From the NCBI GenBank assembly GCA_032433765.1, contig JAVIAB010000092.1, forward strand, positions 99,153,403 to 99,217,402: a stretch of 64,000 nucleotides of DNA. Reading direction: 5' to 3'. The notes below the pieces were generated by a model. That model did not search any database, had not been told where the DNA came from, and worked only from the letters and a program-made list of their open reading frames with translations. Numbering within the stretch: the stretch's first letter is position 1; every line of letters starts with the position of its first letter. Of this stretch, positions 22,404 to 34,388 are shown piece by piece. The position numbers were made by a program, and so were the translations under genes. Origin of the DNA: Megaustenia siamemsis. Taxonomy: Eukaryota > Mollusca > Gastropoda > Stylommatophora > Ariophantidae.

Positions 22404-23489
22404 CTCTTTCAGGACTATAATCCGACATGTCGGTTCGATATAAAGTGTTAATTTTAACCATCATTTGAAAATTTGGCTCTGACGAGTGTAGCTTAAAATT
22501 TGTTTTGTTTTCACTGATTTTTGGTTTTTATTTCACCCAATACTTGATTTCCGGAAGTAGGAGAGTTCTCACTTCCTGTTAAACCACATGTTTACAGAGT
22601 TTGAACTTTAGAAAATTGTGAATTTATATTCATTGTTTTTTTCTCAAATTTCTGTCACATATTGACCACTCCCATTGCTGGTACTTCTTGCAGTCGACCA
22701 AAACGATATAGTGCAGAAGAAGCTAGATCTATGTTCAAAACCTTGTTATTGAGTGATTCAGAAATAGAGTATTCATAGTATTTAGACTCTGACAATAATT
22801 TTGTTGCTGTGATAATGGGTCGGAATATTAGTAAAAGTTATGCTAAAAAGGCAAGACGATCTGGCATAGGCGCTGGTGGATGCCTTCTATTCCAGCGCTA
22901 TCAGTGCCTCAGAGGAATCGAGTGGTAGTTATTCTGATAACGAAACTGGTACTTTAGGGACTTATCACACAAAATAAGTCCAGTTGTGTAAATAAAAATA
23001 ATAAACTTGACTTGTAAATAATGTTCTGGCGTCACAAAAATTGATAATATTTTTCATTCTGGGATAATTTACAAAAATGTACATAATTTTGTTATTTCTG
23101 GACATAAATTAATCAAATAAAATGTATTTTGGAGGAATTTGGATTAAGTTGTATAATATTTCAAAACAAATGGATAGCAACACTTATAAACATGGAAAAA
23201 GGTAATTGAATTACAATATTTTGAATTTAAAATGACCTACCTTTAATATTTTATATTTTAAAAAATATAATTATTCCTACAAATAACCACATATTATAAA
23301 TATATTGCTATTTTCATTTTCTGTATCTATTTTCCATTCCAGTGATGTCTATAATACATATCACATTTATCTAAATTAACGTGTGGGGTTGTTAAATGAA
23401 AAAGGTATATGGTGAAATTTTTTGAAACAGGAAAATTAATCTGGTCCAAAACCTAAAATAACGTGTTTCCTGTTTTGGTCCTGAAAGAG
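22404..23489 (+). mobile_element. piggyBac-like element, non-autonomous (1086 bp)
   Basis: Perfect 12-bp terminal inverted repeats, CTCTTTCAGGAC and GTCCTGAAAGAG. The right flank is TTAA (23490-23493) and the left flank TCAA (22400-22403); the empty site in the LINE C at 11474-11480 is CTATTAAGG, so the target was TTAA and the left copy has mutated. Near 22690-22770 a short frame SRPKRYSAEEARSMFK...LLSDSEIEYS resembles the acidic N-terminal region of piggyBac transposases. The DDD catalytic core is absent. TTAA targeting is the hallmark of the family. Confidence 0.8.
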
Positions 23490-23527
23490 TTAAGGTTGAG
23501 TCATTTATTTCTGCTTTCCTTCACTAT

Positions 23528-24993
23528 CCATCTATCTATTGACCTTTCGAGCCATTGCCGGCCCATAGGGTGTAGACCAAGATACACCTTCTCATATCTG
23601 AATTTTTGTTCTAGCAGTTTTCTTTTAAAGATATTTTATCAAATCTCGCCATTTGTCTCTGTTCTGTGCAAGCAGCTCTATCTCATTGAGGGAGCCGAAT
23701 CCTGTTGCTCTTGCCTCTCTCATCAATGTTCTTCTCAGTGCCTCCCTGGGTCTTCCTCTTTTTCTCTTACCTGTTGTTTCCCATATGAGGGCCTGCTTTG
23801 CTATTCGGTTATTATCTCTTCTCATCACATGTCCAACATATGACCATCGTCTTTTCTTTATTACTGAAGATATTAGTGGTTGATTGGAGATTTCTCTAAT
23901 TTCCTCGTTTGTTTTGAATTCGTTCCACGCTATACCAAGTATTTTCCTTAGACATTTATTTTCGAATGCGTTCAACTTTGTTTCTATATCTCTTGTTGTT
24001 TTCCAGCTTTCACACACATACGTAAGGGTTGATAGTACATTTGATTTGAATATCCTAAGTTTTGTGTTTGTGCTGATTAGTTTTGATTTCCACAACTTTT
24101 CAAGGCTTCTGAAAGACACTGCTGCTTTAGCTATTCTGATTCTAATTTCTTTGCTTGTATCCCCTTTTCAATCAATGTGACTTCCAAGATAGATAAAGTG
24201 ATCGATCTCTTCTACTGGTTTGTTTTCCATGTATATTTTGTCACTTGTTGGAATTAAACTTTTCATGACTTTAGTCTTTTCATGATTGATCTCAAGCCCA
24301 ATTTTGCTGGCTATTGCTGATAGTTCATTTGTGTTTTCCTGCATCATTTTTATCTGACTGCTGATAAGGACTATGTCATCAGCAAAGTCGAGGTCCTCCA
24401 AATGGTCTCCTTGTATCCATTCGATGCCTTTATTACCAGTGCAGCATTTCTTCATTATGAAGTCCACAACAATTCCAAATAACAAGGGCGATAAAATACA
24501 TCCTTGTTTAACCCCAGTTTCTATTGGGAAACATTCGCTCAGTCCTTCCTCTGTTCGAACTGCACATGTGTAACCATCATACATGTCTTTGATAATATTT
24601 ATGATTTTTTATGGTAAGCCATATTGCTTCAGAATTTTCCACAAAGAATCTCTATGAATACTATCAAATGCTTTTTTGAAATCGATGAAGTTAAGTACAA
24701 AAGGTTTTTGCTTTTCAATGTGTTCCTCCAATATAAGTCGTAGAGTGAAAATGTGGTCAAGGCAGCCTCTCCCTTTTCTAAACCCAGCCTGTTCTTCCTG
24801 CATTACTGTATCTATTGAATCCTTTATTCTATTTAGGATGATTTTGCAGAATAACTTTGAGGCAACTGACAAAAGTGTCACGCCCCTCCAGTTGTTACAA
24901 TCTCTAAGATTGCCCTTTTTTGAATCTTAACAATGATTCCTTTTTTCCATTTATGAGGCGTCTTCTCTGTTTTCCAAATGATGTTGAACATTG
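23528..24993 (-). mobile_element. LINE family B, 5'-truncated (1466 bp), nested in LINE C
   Basis: Encodes RT from EEQAGFRKGRGCLDHI through VKQGCILSPLLFGIV, DLDFADDIVLIS and the thumb CESWKTT to the C-terminus, with a TCTATC tail at 23528. The TSD is TTTCCTTCACTAT at 23515-23527 and TTTCCCTCACTAT at 24994-25006 (one mismatch). Frames are longer than in the copy at 15655-18810; a small number of frameshifts remain (for example near 24175 and 24610). Confidence 0.9.
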
Positions 24994-25006
24994 TTTCCCT
25001 CACTAT

Positions 25007-25535
25007 AATGTCTAACATTTCTTGTAACTCATTTTCGCTCTTAGCAATTAAGACTGTATCATCAGCATACCTCAGATTATTTATATTATGACCTCATATT
25101 GTTATTCCAGGCATGCCCCTTATGGATCTTAAAATAATCTCACTATACATATTAAATAAATCTGGTGACAGCACACAACCTTGCCTAACACCCTATTTTA
25201 TTTGTTGAAACATTCCCAATTGATTTCCAGTTCTTATGGGCACTGTTTGTTGCCAGTACATGTTCTTCATTATTATTAGAATTTTGCTGTGTACATTTAT
25301 GCTTTCTAAAATTTTGATTATTTCTTGGTGCTTTACTTTTCAAATGCCCTGGTATAATCAATGAAACATAGGTTAAGATCTGTTTTCACCTCTATGGCTC
25401 TTTCTACTAAAGATACTATGATGTATTTGACATTGTTTTTTACCTCCAACAAAAGCACACAGTTCATCACTAATTTCTAGACTGATTTTGTTTCGTACTC
25501 TTAGGATGATAATTTTTAGTAATAAGAATAAATAT
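25007..25535 (-). mobile_element. LINE family C, continuation (RT)
   Basis: Resumes the LINE C sequence after the nested LINE B, with the minus-strand RT active site YADDTVLIAKSENELQEM near 25050 and SPDLFNMYSEIILRS. It decays beyond 25500, where the element is truncated. Confidence 0.8.
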
Positions 25536-25539
25536 TGCA

Positions 25540-25690
25540 TAAATTGCATACATTTTTCATTTAAATATTATCCTGTATTTGGTAGTTCGTATGTATGTGA
25601 AAGTGCTTTTTCCAAGCCATTAAATTCAAAACTAAAAAACAGTATAGAACGTGTTTTGCTGAAAGCCAGTCTTACACTTTCCTGACAGAT
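25540..25690 (+). pseudogene. hAT transposase dimerisation-region remnant
   Basis: The plus strand encodes YYPVFGSSYVCESAFSKPLN and SKLKNSIERVLLKASLTLS. This resembles the C-terminal hAT dimerisation block (FGS.Y.CE..FS...KS..R..L). A stop follows at 25683. No terminal repeats or catalytic part were found, so it is a remnant. Confidence 0.6.
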
Positions 25691-26074
25691 TTTTGAAGTA
25701 AACATTGAGAAGCTTGTTTCAGAAAAAGTGTCAATTTTTCAAATTAAATTACCTGGACACAGGATGTTTGTTGATAATATTTTAGTAGTCTTGGAAAATT
25801 TTCTCAGTTCTGGAATAGGACTGGAGTATAATTCTGCTATAGTACATTAACAATCATCATAAGAGATGCTATTAGTTAAATTTTTGGAACATTTGTGTTT
25901 AAAATATAGTTATTTTACACCAGAAAGGGTTAAATTTTGAAATATTTATTCTCATAAACATTTTTCGGACTAAAATATCAACATTACAAAAATTAATTCT
26001 TCTAGAATGTTCTTATTTTTTTTGTTGTGTCCTAAATTCGAACCACTCCAATAAAATATCAATCTCAAGAATGA

Positions 26075-26460
26075 GTGGATGGTTATGGTATGCCCTGGTA
26101 TAATTGCAAACAAATTAAAATCCATAACTGCTCAACTGCCCATGCTAGTGGAATCATCCGAATTACAATCTCATCTCCCAAACAAAGAAAGGTAGCTGGT
26201 GTCCCCATCATAGCAATCTCAGCTCACGCCAAAAGACATAAGACAAAACCGCACAGAAAGTGAACACAACTGTCTGTTCCCTATCATATGATATCATCAT
26301 TTATCGTAAACAATTGGAACATTGAAACACGATTAAAATGGATGAAATGCACAGCTCACGGTGTGCACAGAGAACTTAACTCAGTAGCTCCAGCAACAAG
26401 CCGGACTTGGAATATGAGGAAACTGCAAAAAGGAACACTTTTCAGACATAGTCTTTAATG
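26075..26460 (+). repeat. Unclassified dispersed repeat, copy 1
   Basis: Shares most of its length with 37660-38050 (minus) and 59900-60300 (plus). Shared blocks are AATTAAAATCCATAACTGCT and GACTTGGAATATGAGGAAACTGC. A broken frame (IKIHNCST.HAS..I.I, then HAKRHK) suggests an ancient coding origin, but I do not recognise it. Confidence 0.6.
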
Positions 26461-26792
26461 TAGAATGTAGTTTTCTCATCATATTTTCATTCACACATAT
26501 AGCAACATTATTATCTCTAAACTTCTACTTTGAAATAAAATCAAACAGCCGTGGAGAGCACAGTGTGACATTTCTTTGACGTTCTTATTTTTCTACTAAT
26601 AAATTATTCATCTGCTTGTAAACTTTTGGTATTACCATATACCTACCTCCTACATGTTTGTCTGTGTGTGTGTGTGTGGGTGTGCATGTATGTGTGTAAT
26701 AGCCAACGCTCACTTGAAATATGTTCCGTTTGGCCTAGGCAACAAAAGGTTGTACCACACTTCACTAAAACATGTACAATTTGGATACTTAC
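26461..26792. other. Intron 7 sequence, no gene seen
   Basis: Intronic AT-rich DNA with a short GTGTGTGT patch near 26660-26700. Confidence 0.5.
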
Positions 26793-26986
26793 ACTACTGT
26801 ATTCATATGCATATCACACATTTTTACATCTTCTTTCTTGCTACAGCTCATAATCATATCACTCAGAACCATCATATACAAAACAGTCAGTCTTTGAATG
26901 GGAATGGCTGCTTTATAATTTTCATCTTCAGAATATGTTTCACACAGGCATATCAGACCTTCAAACAGCAAGCTTTCTAGTTGGAT
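26793..26986 (-). CDS. Host gene exon 7 (194 nt)
   Basis: The acceptor is TATTTCTACAG| and the donor is GTAGT|GTAAGTAT, a strong site; phase 0 in, phase 2 out. It encodes IQLESLLFEGLICLCETYSE and continues to KKEDVKMCDMHMNTV. The sequence alternates hydrophobic and charged residues as in stacked helices. The phase-2 exit matches the one-base entry of exon 8. Confidence 0.75.
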
Positions 26987-27689
26987 CTGTAGAAATATAA
27001 ACATTTAGAGCCACAACAGGTACCACAATTTTCAAGCCAAGATAAAAGCAACCAAAGCTATCTCTCTTCTTCTATTCTCCATTATGCTAACATCTAAGTC
27101 TAGTTTGTTAAAATACATTTGTTTCTTTCTTTAAGTCTACATTCTGTTAATTTTACATATTATTTTATTTTTAATTACAATACTACTATTATTGACTCTG
27201 TATTTAGAAACTAATTAGACTTTATGCTATGTGAAATAGTTCCTTCAATTATTGCCCTACATTATCATAATTATAACTACATTATAAATATCTTAGTCAT
27301 GCATATTCTAAGTTATGAAAAAAAACATTGCCTTGTTATTAATTAACATCTCGAACAATTTTTTTCAAGTATTTTTATAAAGAAATTCAGTGCAGTGATT
27401 TCAAAGAAAAGTTAGTTTTGTTTGTCTGCTGTCCTGCCTAAACTTGTATATGTTATGATAAAGGGAAAGTAAGCCATCTGATTAGTTAAACCACTGTTGT
27501 CAGGACAACAAGGAAACAATTACTTAAAGGATGCACCTATAGTTTTCATACACATTAAAAGGTCAATAGATGTTATTGTATGGTAGAAGTAGATTTTATT
27601 TTTATAGACATTGACTTTAAAATTAGAACTAGATTAGGAATGTTTTCACTAGAGGCAGAGCATTCCCATGAACACTTCTATAGATATTA
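26987..27689. other. Intron 6 sequence, no gene seen
   Basis: AT-rich sequence without recognisable repeats or coding segments. Confidence 0.5.
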
Positions 27690-28000
27690 AAGCATCTATT
27701 AGTAACAGCTTGAATTCTTCTTCTACCTTTCAACTCCCTGTAGGGGAATAGGTCATCAACAAACAATTTCCAAACCATTCTGTTTCTTGCCATATTTTAA
27801 AGATCTTTAATCTTCATTTCTGCTTACAGAGATTCTTCTCCAAGAATAATTTGGTATTCCTCTTTGTCTTTTTCCTTGAGGATTAAAATAAGACCCTGTT
27901 GTGTAATACTCTCAGTTGGCTTCCGCACTGTGTGTCCTATCCAGTGCCATCGTCTTCACTGTATCTCTATTTATCCACTGGTATTTCACTGGTACTTTTT
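27690..28000 (-). mobile_element. LINE family D 3' coding fragment
   Basis: The minus strand encodes RWHWIGHTVRKPTESITQQG and then KEKDKEEYQIILGEE, matching the C-terminus of the LINE at 35191-37216 (WIGHTLRKPTESITQQALFW). It is degraded and lacks RT. Confidence 0.7.
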
Positions 28001-29014
28001 CATAATTTTATGTTAGTGATTTTGTCCTGCCATTTTTCCATTCTTTTATTCTGTGCAAGCATCCATCATTAAAGGTCTGTATCTTCATTATTTAGCTTCA
28101 TCTTCTAAAATTTGTTGAGAATGTTCTCAAGTAACAAGAAAAAACTGCTTATGCTTTTAAATAAAAAATGGCTTCGCATGGGAAAGGAATGAGAAACTGA
28201 CTAAAGACAGCTGTGATAATGCTTGCCAGTGGCCTTATATGTCAGGGCACTAAAATTTTAAGTTTGCTACTTTTACAAATACAGCACCAATTAACTCTCC
28301 GAACGGAAGCTTTTTATCGACGCAATGGAAGAGATTTCAGAGACTAAATTGTTCATGGTTTTAAGAATCAATGTACATATTTATATTTATCTAACATATA
28401 GCATATTATATATGAATGTTTAGATAGTTGATCAAGATATTAGATTTCACCAATATCCAGATGATACAAGACATGTAAAAATAATATGGTTTGATGGTGT
28501 TCACACTAATCAAATTGAACGTGTGCACTATGTGACGAAAATACATTGCCGAAATCGGCATGGCGCACAGTGCTGCGAAACGTACAGAAAGAGTTACAGA
28601 AGGTTAATAAGAATATAAAGAAAAAGGGCAAAAGACATTTAAAATAGATATTAAAAAATAAGGATGGATGGAGAGATCTCGTCTATGGCTTATGATAAAA
28701 AAAAGGGCTGAAAAGAACGATTTAATTGATTTGATTTGACATTTTAAATCTTCTTATTCTATGATTGATTGAAGATCTGGGAACTCAGTAATGAGGTCTT
28801 CCAGTACAAAATGTTTGTAGAAAGATCAGATATAGAGTGGTTTAAAAATCAAAGTCTGTTCAAAGTAGTTAAATGACAAGATGTGATTTTGTAAGGAAAG
28901 TATTATTAACATAACATGGTGTTTATACATGCTGATTTTATAACACAAGCGAAAGCTAAACCAAACACCAACAATGGTTAAGAAATTTTATCTGAAATCA
29001 TCACAGTGCATTAC
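28001..29014. other. Intron 6 sequence, no gene seen
   Basis: No repeat family or exon recognised. AT-rich with scattered stops. Confidence 0.45.
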
Positions 29015-29170
29015 TCTTTTTCTCAGATTAAACTCATTCTCATTGTAACTTCTGCTGAGCAGTAAATGTTCCAGCAGCATGATAGCTTCCCCTTGAAGAA
29101 CAGCATCGCAGCAGCTGGCAATGTAGGCAAGTTCTATTATTTTCTGCTTCTCAAACAGTTCCAATAAAGC
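29015..29170 (-). CDS. Host gene exon 6 (156 nt, 52 codons)
   Basis: The acceptor is AATTGTTTAG|; the donor is AAAAGA|GTAATG, a weak site but phase 0 and consistent with exon 7. It encodes ALLELFEKQKIIELAYIASC and continues to LLLSRSYNENEFNLRKR. Two amphipathic helices in a row with a leucine-rich second helix (AIMLLEHLLLSR) resemble a HEAT/ARM repeat. The resemblance is a general impression, not a family match. Confidence 0.65.
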
Positions 29171-29633
29171 CTAAACAATTCAAACAAAAAAACGAGAGCT
29201 GTTAACAAATATAAATTACTGATAACATTATGTACTAGAACTGGTCTACACATAAAATCATGTCAGATATCATCTCTGCATCAAAGGTTGGCTGCAATAG
29301 AATTCCAATGATGTTTGTCCCTTACATTTTTAGCATACTCTGTTGTTGGTTTATCTCTTGATGTTATGCTTAGATATGGAGTATATAGCATTGCAACCAA
29401 ATTACTCCTTTTACTTCAACATTGTACTCCAGTGTAGTTTTCAGCATTGTTACCATGCCTCTCAATATATACTCAATATAATTTATTTGTACTAAACTTC
29501 ACTTTCATTCAGTTTTTTTAATTTTATTCCAACTTTTTCTAATACTGTTTTTCTTTGCTTGTTTTTCTTTCCATTTCAGAGTTATGGAAACAGTTTCACA
29601 TTTAAAAAAAATGTATAAGAAATGTTTTCTTTT

Positions 29634-29900
29634 AATCTATTTATCTATCTGTTGTCCTTTCGAGCCAAAAGATGGCACATAGAACAGAAATGTTAGACTC
29701 TTGTGTTCAACAATCTTAGTTATCAAGTGTCAGACCTCCCATAGGACCTGCAATGTATCCTGCCACATGGCATTTAAGAGTGGAGCTTTCTATTTCAATA
29801 ACAATGGATGTTTCATGATGGTGGCTTGTTAGGCCTGTGGTCAGCTGTCCATGTCAAGATGAAGAGAAACAAATCCTTCATCTTGGATTGGAACCAGAAA
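29634..29900 (-). mobile_element. Dispersed 3'-tail element, family T
   Basis: Begins with CTATTTATCTATCTGTTGTC and CTTTCGAGCCAAAAGATGGC, the CTTTCGAGCC block shared by many tails here. Its body matches 41150-41490 (GTCAGACCTCCCATAGGACC against GACTTCACATGGGACC). Confidence 0.6.
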
Positions 29901-30101
29901 ATTAAAAACTTTCAATTATGTGAGAGGAAATATATGAATCATCCTTAGGCTGTATCTTTCAATTTCTAAATGCAGTGCTTGTGTATGTCTCATTACACCA
30001 ATGAAACCAATATAATACCATCATCTTTTTCCCAAGCGGTAAAAAAAATTCTATTATGTTCTATGTATGAGTCTAGTATGTTCCAACCATTCTTAAAATT
30101 G

Positions 30102-30305
30102 ATGCTTTTGTGAAGTGGTTTAAGTTTGTGACACCTGATACATAACAAACAATTTTTATTTAAAGTAAATATTTATGTATGATTGATATTTCAGTAGCTA
30201 ATGCTTTTGTGAAGTGGTTTAAGTTTGTGACACCTGATACATAACAAACAATTTTTATTTAAAGTAAATATTTATGTATGATTGATATTTCAGTAGCTAA
30301 TGCTT
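30102..30305 (+). repeat. 99-bp tandem duplication
   Basis: Two practically identical units starting at 30102 and 30201 (ATGCTTTTGTGAAGTGGTTT). The high identity implies a recent duplication. Confidence 0.9.
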
Positions 30306-30389
30306 GTAAAAGAGACAAAAGATTACCAAATTTGAGAGTTTTGGGAGATGCACTATTACATTCTTAATCTCAAATGTTTTTAAAACTAT

Positions 30390-31525
30390 AATACCGGAGA
30401 AATATAAAATGCTCCCTAACCACCCCATGCACCAAAGAATAACTGCTTTTGGAAAAGGAAGACTAAAGTGGAACAACTTCACTGCAATCTTCAAAGAACT
30501 GACAACTAGTGACCCTGTACTGTCCCAAACAATGCTGAAACCCATAAGCCCATTTGATATGACTCCTCATGGGAAACATAAAATACCAGAACTTAAGGAA
30601 GAGATAATAGAAATCATGAAAAAAGGCACCCAAACAGACACAGAGAGAAAATGCATAGCAGAAAAACACATAAATGACAACTACCCACAGGACTCCTGGT
30701 CACATTTATACACAGACAGCTCTGCTACAAATGCCACCAGAAATGGAGGAGGAGGTGTGTTCTTGAGGCTGAATAATCAGGACGAGATCACCAAGTCAAT
30801 AGCTACTGGGAAATTCTCAAACAACTTTAAAGCAGAAACTGAGGCCCTCAGAGATGCTGCAACACTGGCTACTCAACACAAAAATAACATGCACAAGAAA
30901 TTGGTGATACTGACTGATGCACTGTCAGTCCTAACAGCTCTAAAATCCCCCAGGAACACTGAGCTAGATGACTTAAGAACAATCCTAGATCAACTGTGCA
31001 ATAACTTCCAGAGAGTGGTCATCCAGTGGATACCATCTCACTGTAATATACACAGAAACGAACGCGCATACAAATTAGCTAAAGAGGGAGGAAGATTACC
31101 ACAAGAGAACCATCTGGTCAGCTATGATGAAGCCAAATCCATCATCAAAGGCCAGTACTATGAAAAATGGAAACGAGAACACCCAAAGTATAACAAGAGG
31201 GACCGATGCTTCCAACTATGAAGGAGGGATAAGGTCATCACACTTCGCCTACGCACTGGCCACAACAAAATGAGAAACCGCATGTTCACAAATCTCAAAT
31301 TAGGAACTACCAGCCTATGCCACTGTACTCTGGATAACATGAAAACAAAACATGTTGTACAGGATTGCCCCTAGTACACAGACCTGAGAAGGACAATGTG
31401 GTCCACATCTCCCTGGAAAAGAAACTATACAGGGAAACCAAATCACTTAAACAGACAGCTGCCTTCATAAGAGAGTCAGAAATCCTAGTCTGAATGAGCC
31501 ATGATCGCAGAAGAAGAAGAATAAA
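30390..31525 (+). mobile_element. LINE fragment with RNase H domain, (GAA)n tail
   Basis: An open frame (30409-31221, 270 codons) ends a LINE ORF2. RNase H motifs are LYTDSSATNATRNGGGGVFL (first Asp), KAETEALRDA (Glu) and ILTDALSVLTAL (second Asp). The last motif is SHCNIHRNERAYKLAK where SHxGIxGNExADxLA is usual: Tyr replaces the final Asp and Arg the Gly, so the enzyme would be impaired. After the stop a frame continues with CHCTL...KHVVQDCP, a zinc-knuckle-like ending, and then GAAGAAGAAGAA. RT is missing through 5' truncation. Confidence 0.85.
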
Positions 31526-31854
31526 ATTATAATATACAGCTTCTTGTAGTCCCTTTAAATGTAAAATAGAATAGGCCAATGTACCTTATCTGCCTGGAAA
31601 GACACATAACTAAAGTAGCAGTGACAAACAACTGAGACAAAGTTCCCAATAAACAAACACCCAGAAAAAATAGTGCAGAAGTTTGTTTTTGAACTGAAAA
31701 GATTGCTCTTATTACACTCAGCTTTTATTAATGTTATTTAAATTGGTTAAATTTAATTTTATGACATTCCTGGGTGTGCAGTGATGGTAGAACTCTATGG
31801 AATTATTTCAAAGTCACTGATCAATTCATGAACAGTATTATACAAATCCTTTAA
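31526..31854. other. No gene seen
   Basis: AT-rich intronic sequence between a LINE tail and a SINE. Confidence 0.5.
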
Positions 31855-32060
31855 GCCTCAGTGGCTGAGTCATTAGTGCATTTGCTTCCTGGTCATGGGT
31901 TATTTTTTTTTTAAACTGACCAGACACCCAGCCTCTAAAAATGGGTACCAGAGGCTTTTCTTTTAACTCTGGAAAGAAAATGACACATTGCTCAAAAGTG
32001 TGCCATGGTCACAGAAAAATATGGTCACTAAAACCATATTTCCCACATGCCTAGCAATGC
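31855..32060 (+). mobile_element. tRNA-derived SINE, family 2
   Basis: Starts AAGCCTCAGTGGCTGAGTCA and carries the family 2 body AATGGGTACCAGAGGC. Box B is lost in a T-rich stretch, so it is an old copy. Confidence 0.65.
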
Positions 32061-32357
32061 ATGGAGTGAACTTTTACTCTCTTTTTTCTTTTATTTCACA
32101 AATGTTTGTAAATTTAATATTATTGCACAAAAAAGTAAAAAGATGAACAATTTGAAACCAATCCGGGTTTTCACATTTTTGTGTACCTTATGAATAAGAA
32201 ACTTTGAATGTAGGGAGTATTTCTCTTTGCTTAAATTTTCTCTCCATTCTGCCCAGCCATCTAATTTTAAGTCTGAAACTGAATGTGAATAAAATATTGT
32301 AAGCCATAAATAACTTTGATTTAAAAAAAAATAAACAAAACACAGATACTAGTAAAC

Positions 32358-32456
32358 ACTATCCAACATATCAACACAGAAATTATTATATTTTTCTAGA
32401 TTGTACATATATTCTTTCTTTGCCTTCTCTTCCTGGTCACCGACCAATAAAACAAT
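32358..32456 (-). CDS. Host gene exon 5 (candidate, 99 nt)
   Basis: The acceptor is ATATTATACAG|. The open frame gives 33 residues (IVLLVGDQEEKAKKEYMYNL, then EKYNNFCVDMLDS). A weak donor GATAGT|GTTTAC keeps phase 0, as exon 6 needs. The alternative CTA|GTATCTG would leave phase 2 and create a stop with exon 6. The charged helical composition fits its neighbours, but the donor is weak and the upstream phase is unresolved. Confidence 0.45.
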
Positions 32457-33095
32457 CTGTATAATATAATATATGTAATATACAATGCAGTGGTTTGTAA
32501 ATTCTGTAGTATTTTTTAGGACAACAAGAAAATTCCTCCATCTTGCCTCAATTCTAGCCCATGCTATACATTTGTTATTGATCCTGCTTTTGCCAACTGA
32601 ACCATCCACCCAAAATAGACAAATATATTTTTTAGAAAAGCATAAATGTGTGCTTTCTGTTGTTTTTTTCAGCATGAATCTAAATACACAAAACCAACAG
32701 AAAAGGAAATGTCAGGACTGTTTAATCATGTTTACTTAAGGAAGATTCTCAGATGTGGCAAGGCAGAATCTACAGCTGAGAACTGCTCAACAGGTGTTAA
32801 CTTTGAAACACACAGCGGGAAACAGAGAAGCTAAATAGGTCATGTAATCAGTAAGATTCAGAAACAATGACATGAACTATCAGGCTGCGAGAATCATGGA
32901 CACAGAAGAATAACATATATTTTATCTTATCTTATTGTATAATATCATCCTTCTACATTAAATAGGTATATGACTCACTAGAATTAAGTAGGTAAGGCCA
33001 CAAGCCAGGATCCTGGCATTCTCACATTCAAATGCATGTCTCAAATCTTCACATCTCTAATGCATTAAATGCTAAACAATAATCTTTATATTTTT
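32457..33095. other. Intron 4 sequence, no gene seen
   Basis: Nothing recognised apart from short overlapping frames. The frame at 32485-32739 is antisense to candidate exon 5 flanks and has no domain. Confidence 0.4.
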
Positions 33096-33545
33096 TTCTT
33101 GTAGATTTATACATGATACAGGAGTTCTATGGCTGCACGGAATATTCAATGCAGCATGGCAACAACAAAAAGCATCAGAAGACAGGAAATAGGCCTTCAT
33201 CCTACCAATATTGAAAAAAAGGGTAGTAAGAGAGACTGTAAAGAATAGAGAGTTATCTCCCATCACAGCCACATGTAGGAATATGATAAACCAAAATTAT
33301 AGTGAAAAGACTAAAACCAAATAGAGCAGTACAGATCAGTTCACTTCTAAATATGCTTCAGGAAAAATAGAGGGCGTTTTTATGCACTATTCACTCTAAA
33401 CAACTAGAAGAAAGAAAACAACAGAACATAATGAATATCTGTGCATAGCTTTCATAAACCAAGAAAAAACACTTGACCAAGTAAACAGAAAGCAACAATG
33501 GGAGATACTAAGAACATATGGCGCAAACCAACATCTAACCAAAAT
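33096..33545 (+). mobile_element. LINE RT fragment (finger/palm part)
   Basis: The plus strand encodes a decayed RT: YLCIAFINQEKTLDQVNRKQ followed by WEILRTYGANQHLTKMF, the block before the RT active site. Upstream pieces (GVLWLHGIFNAAWQQQKASE) match the minus-strand LINE at 55790-57060. Stops are frequent. Confidence 0.7.
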
Positions 33546-34165
33546 GTTTGCATGTCCTTTGTAGAACATTGCATTCACTACTGCCTATCAAAAAGAATCT
33601 TTGTCTCTAGCCTGATCTCCCACTTCTTCTGTTGTCATTGCAAGATACATGCCCTCAGTAATTTTACCGCCTTGCTGATGTTGTACCATATGTTCCTCAT
33701 GGCATTTAATTTTTATATTGCGATTGCTAATCTTCTTTTGATCTCTTTCTGGCAGTCTCCATTCATTAGTTACTACAGATCCCACTGATTTTAGGTTGAC
33801 TTTTTGTTTTGTCAAGTCAATGGACATCTTAGTTTTCTGTATGTTTAGATAGAGGTTTTGCTCTTCACTGTGTTTTTTAACACACTCAATTGTTTCTTTT
33901 AATCCTTCTGCACCGATTGAGAGGAGAACTGTGTCATCAGCATACCTGTGTTCTGGAATTATGTTGCTATCTGTTGTGAAAGGGTCGAACTTCACAAATT
34001 GTCATTGTTTCTGACATTTCTCATGATGTTCTCAGCGTAGATGTTGAACAGGTATGAAGAGAAGATGCATGCATCCCTGCCTCACCCCTTTTTGTACTTC
34101 AAACCAAATTGATGTTTTGCCCTCTATTCTGATAGCAACTTGCTGTTCATGATTCAGTGCTGACA
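33546..34165 (-). mobile_element. LINE RT fragment (active site to 3' end), inverted
   Basis: The minus strand encodes HRYADDTVLLSIGAEGLKET and continues to QKTKMSIDLTKQKVNL. Its 3' end (about 33550) matches the piece at 14285-14390. It is inverted relative to the RT fragment just left of it, so the two halves of a similar element now face each other. Confidence 0.75.
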
Positions 34166-34388
34166 TTGACCTCACGTACTAACATAACCCAAGAACGTGT
34201 CAAATTATTTGTTTGCGTGTCAAGTTTAGGATGTTGAGCCAAGGTCAGTCCAGATTTGCCGTGGTTGTGTGCTTGGTGTTAATTGTGGCTTGGTGTTAAT
34301 TGTTGGTAAATCTGAGCTACGGTTCTGTGTCTCGATTATAAATGCCTTGGCCTGGACTTCCAAGAAAGTAATCACGCCTCAGATAATG

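Noticed and set aside
33096..34165. Twin-priming inversion of one LINE
   Set aside because: In twin priming the inverted part lies at the 5' side of the tail-bearing part. Here the tail-bearing part faces the other way, so two insertions or a later inversion are more likely.
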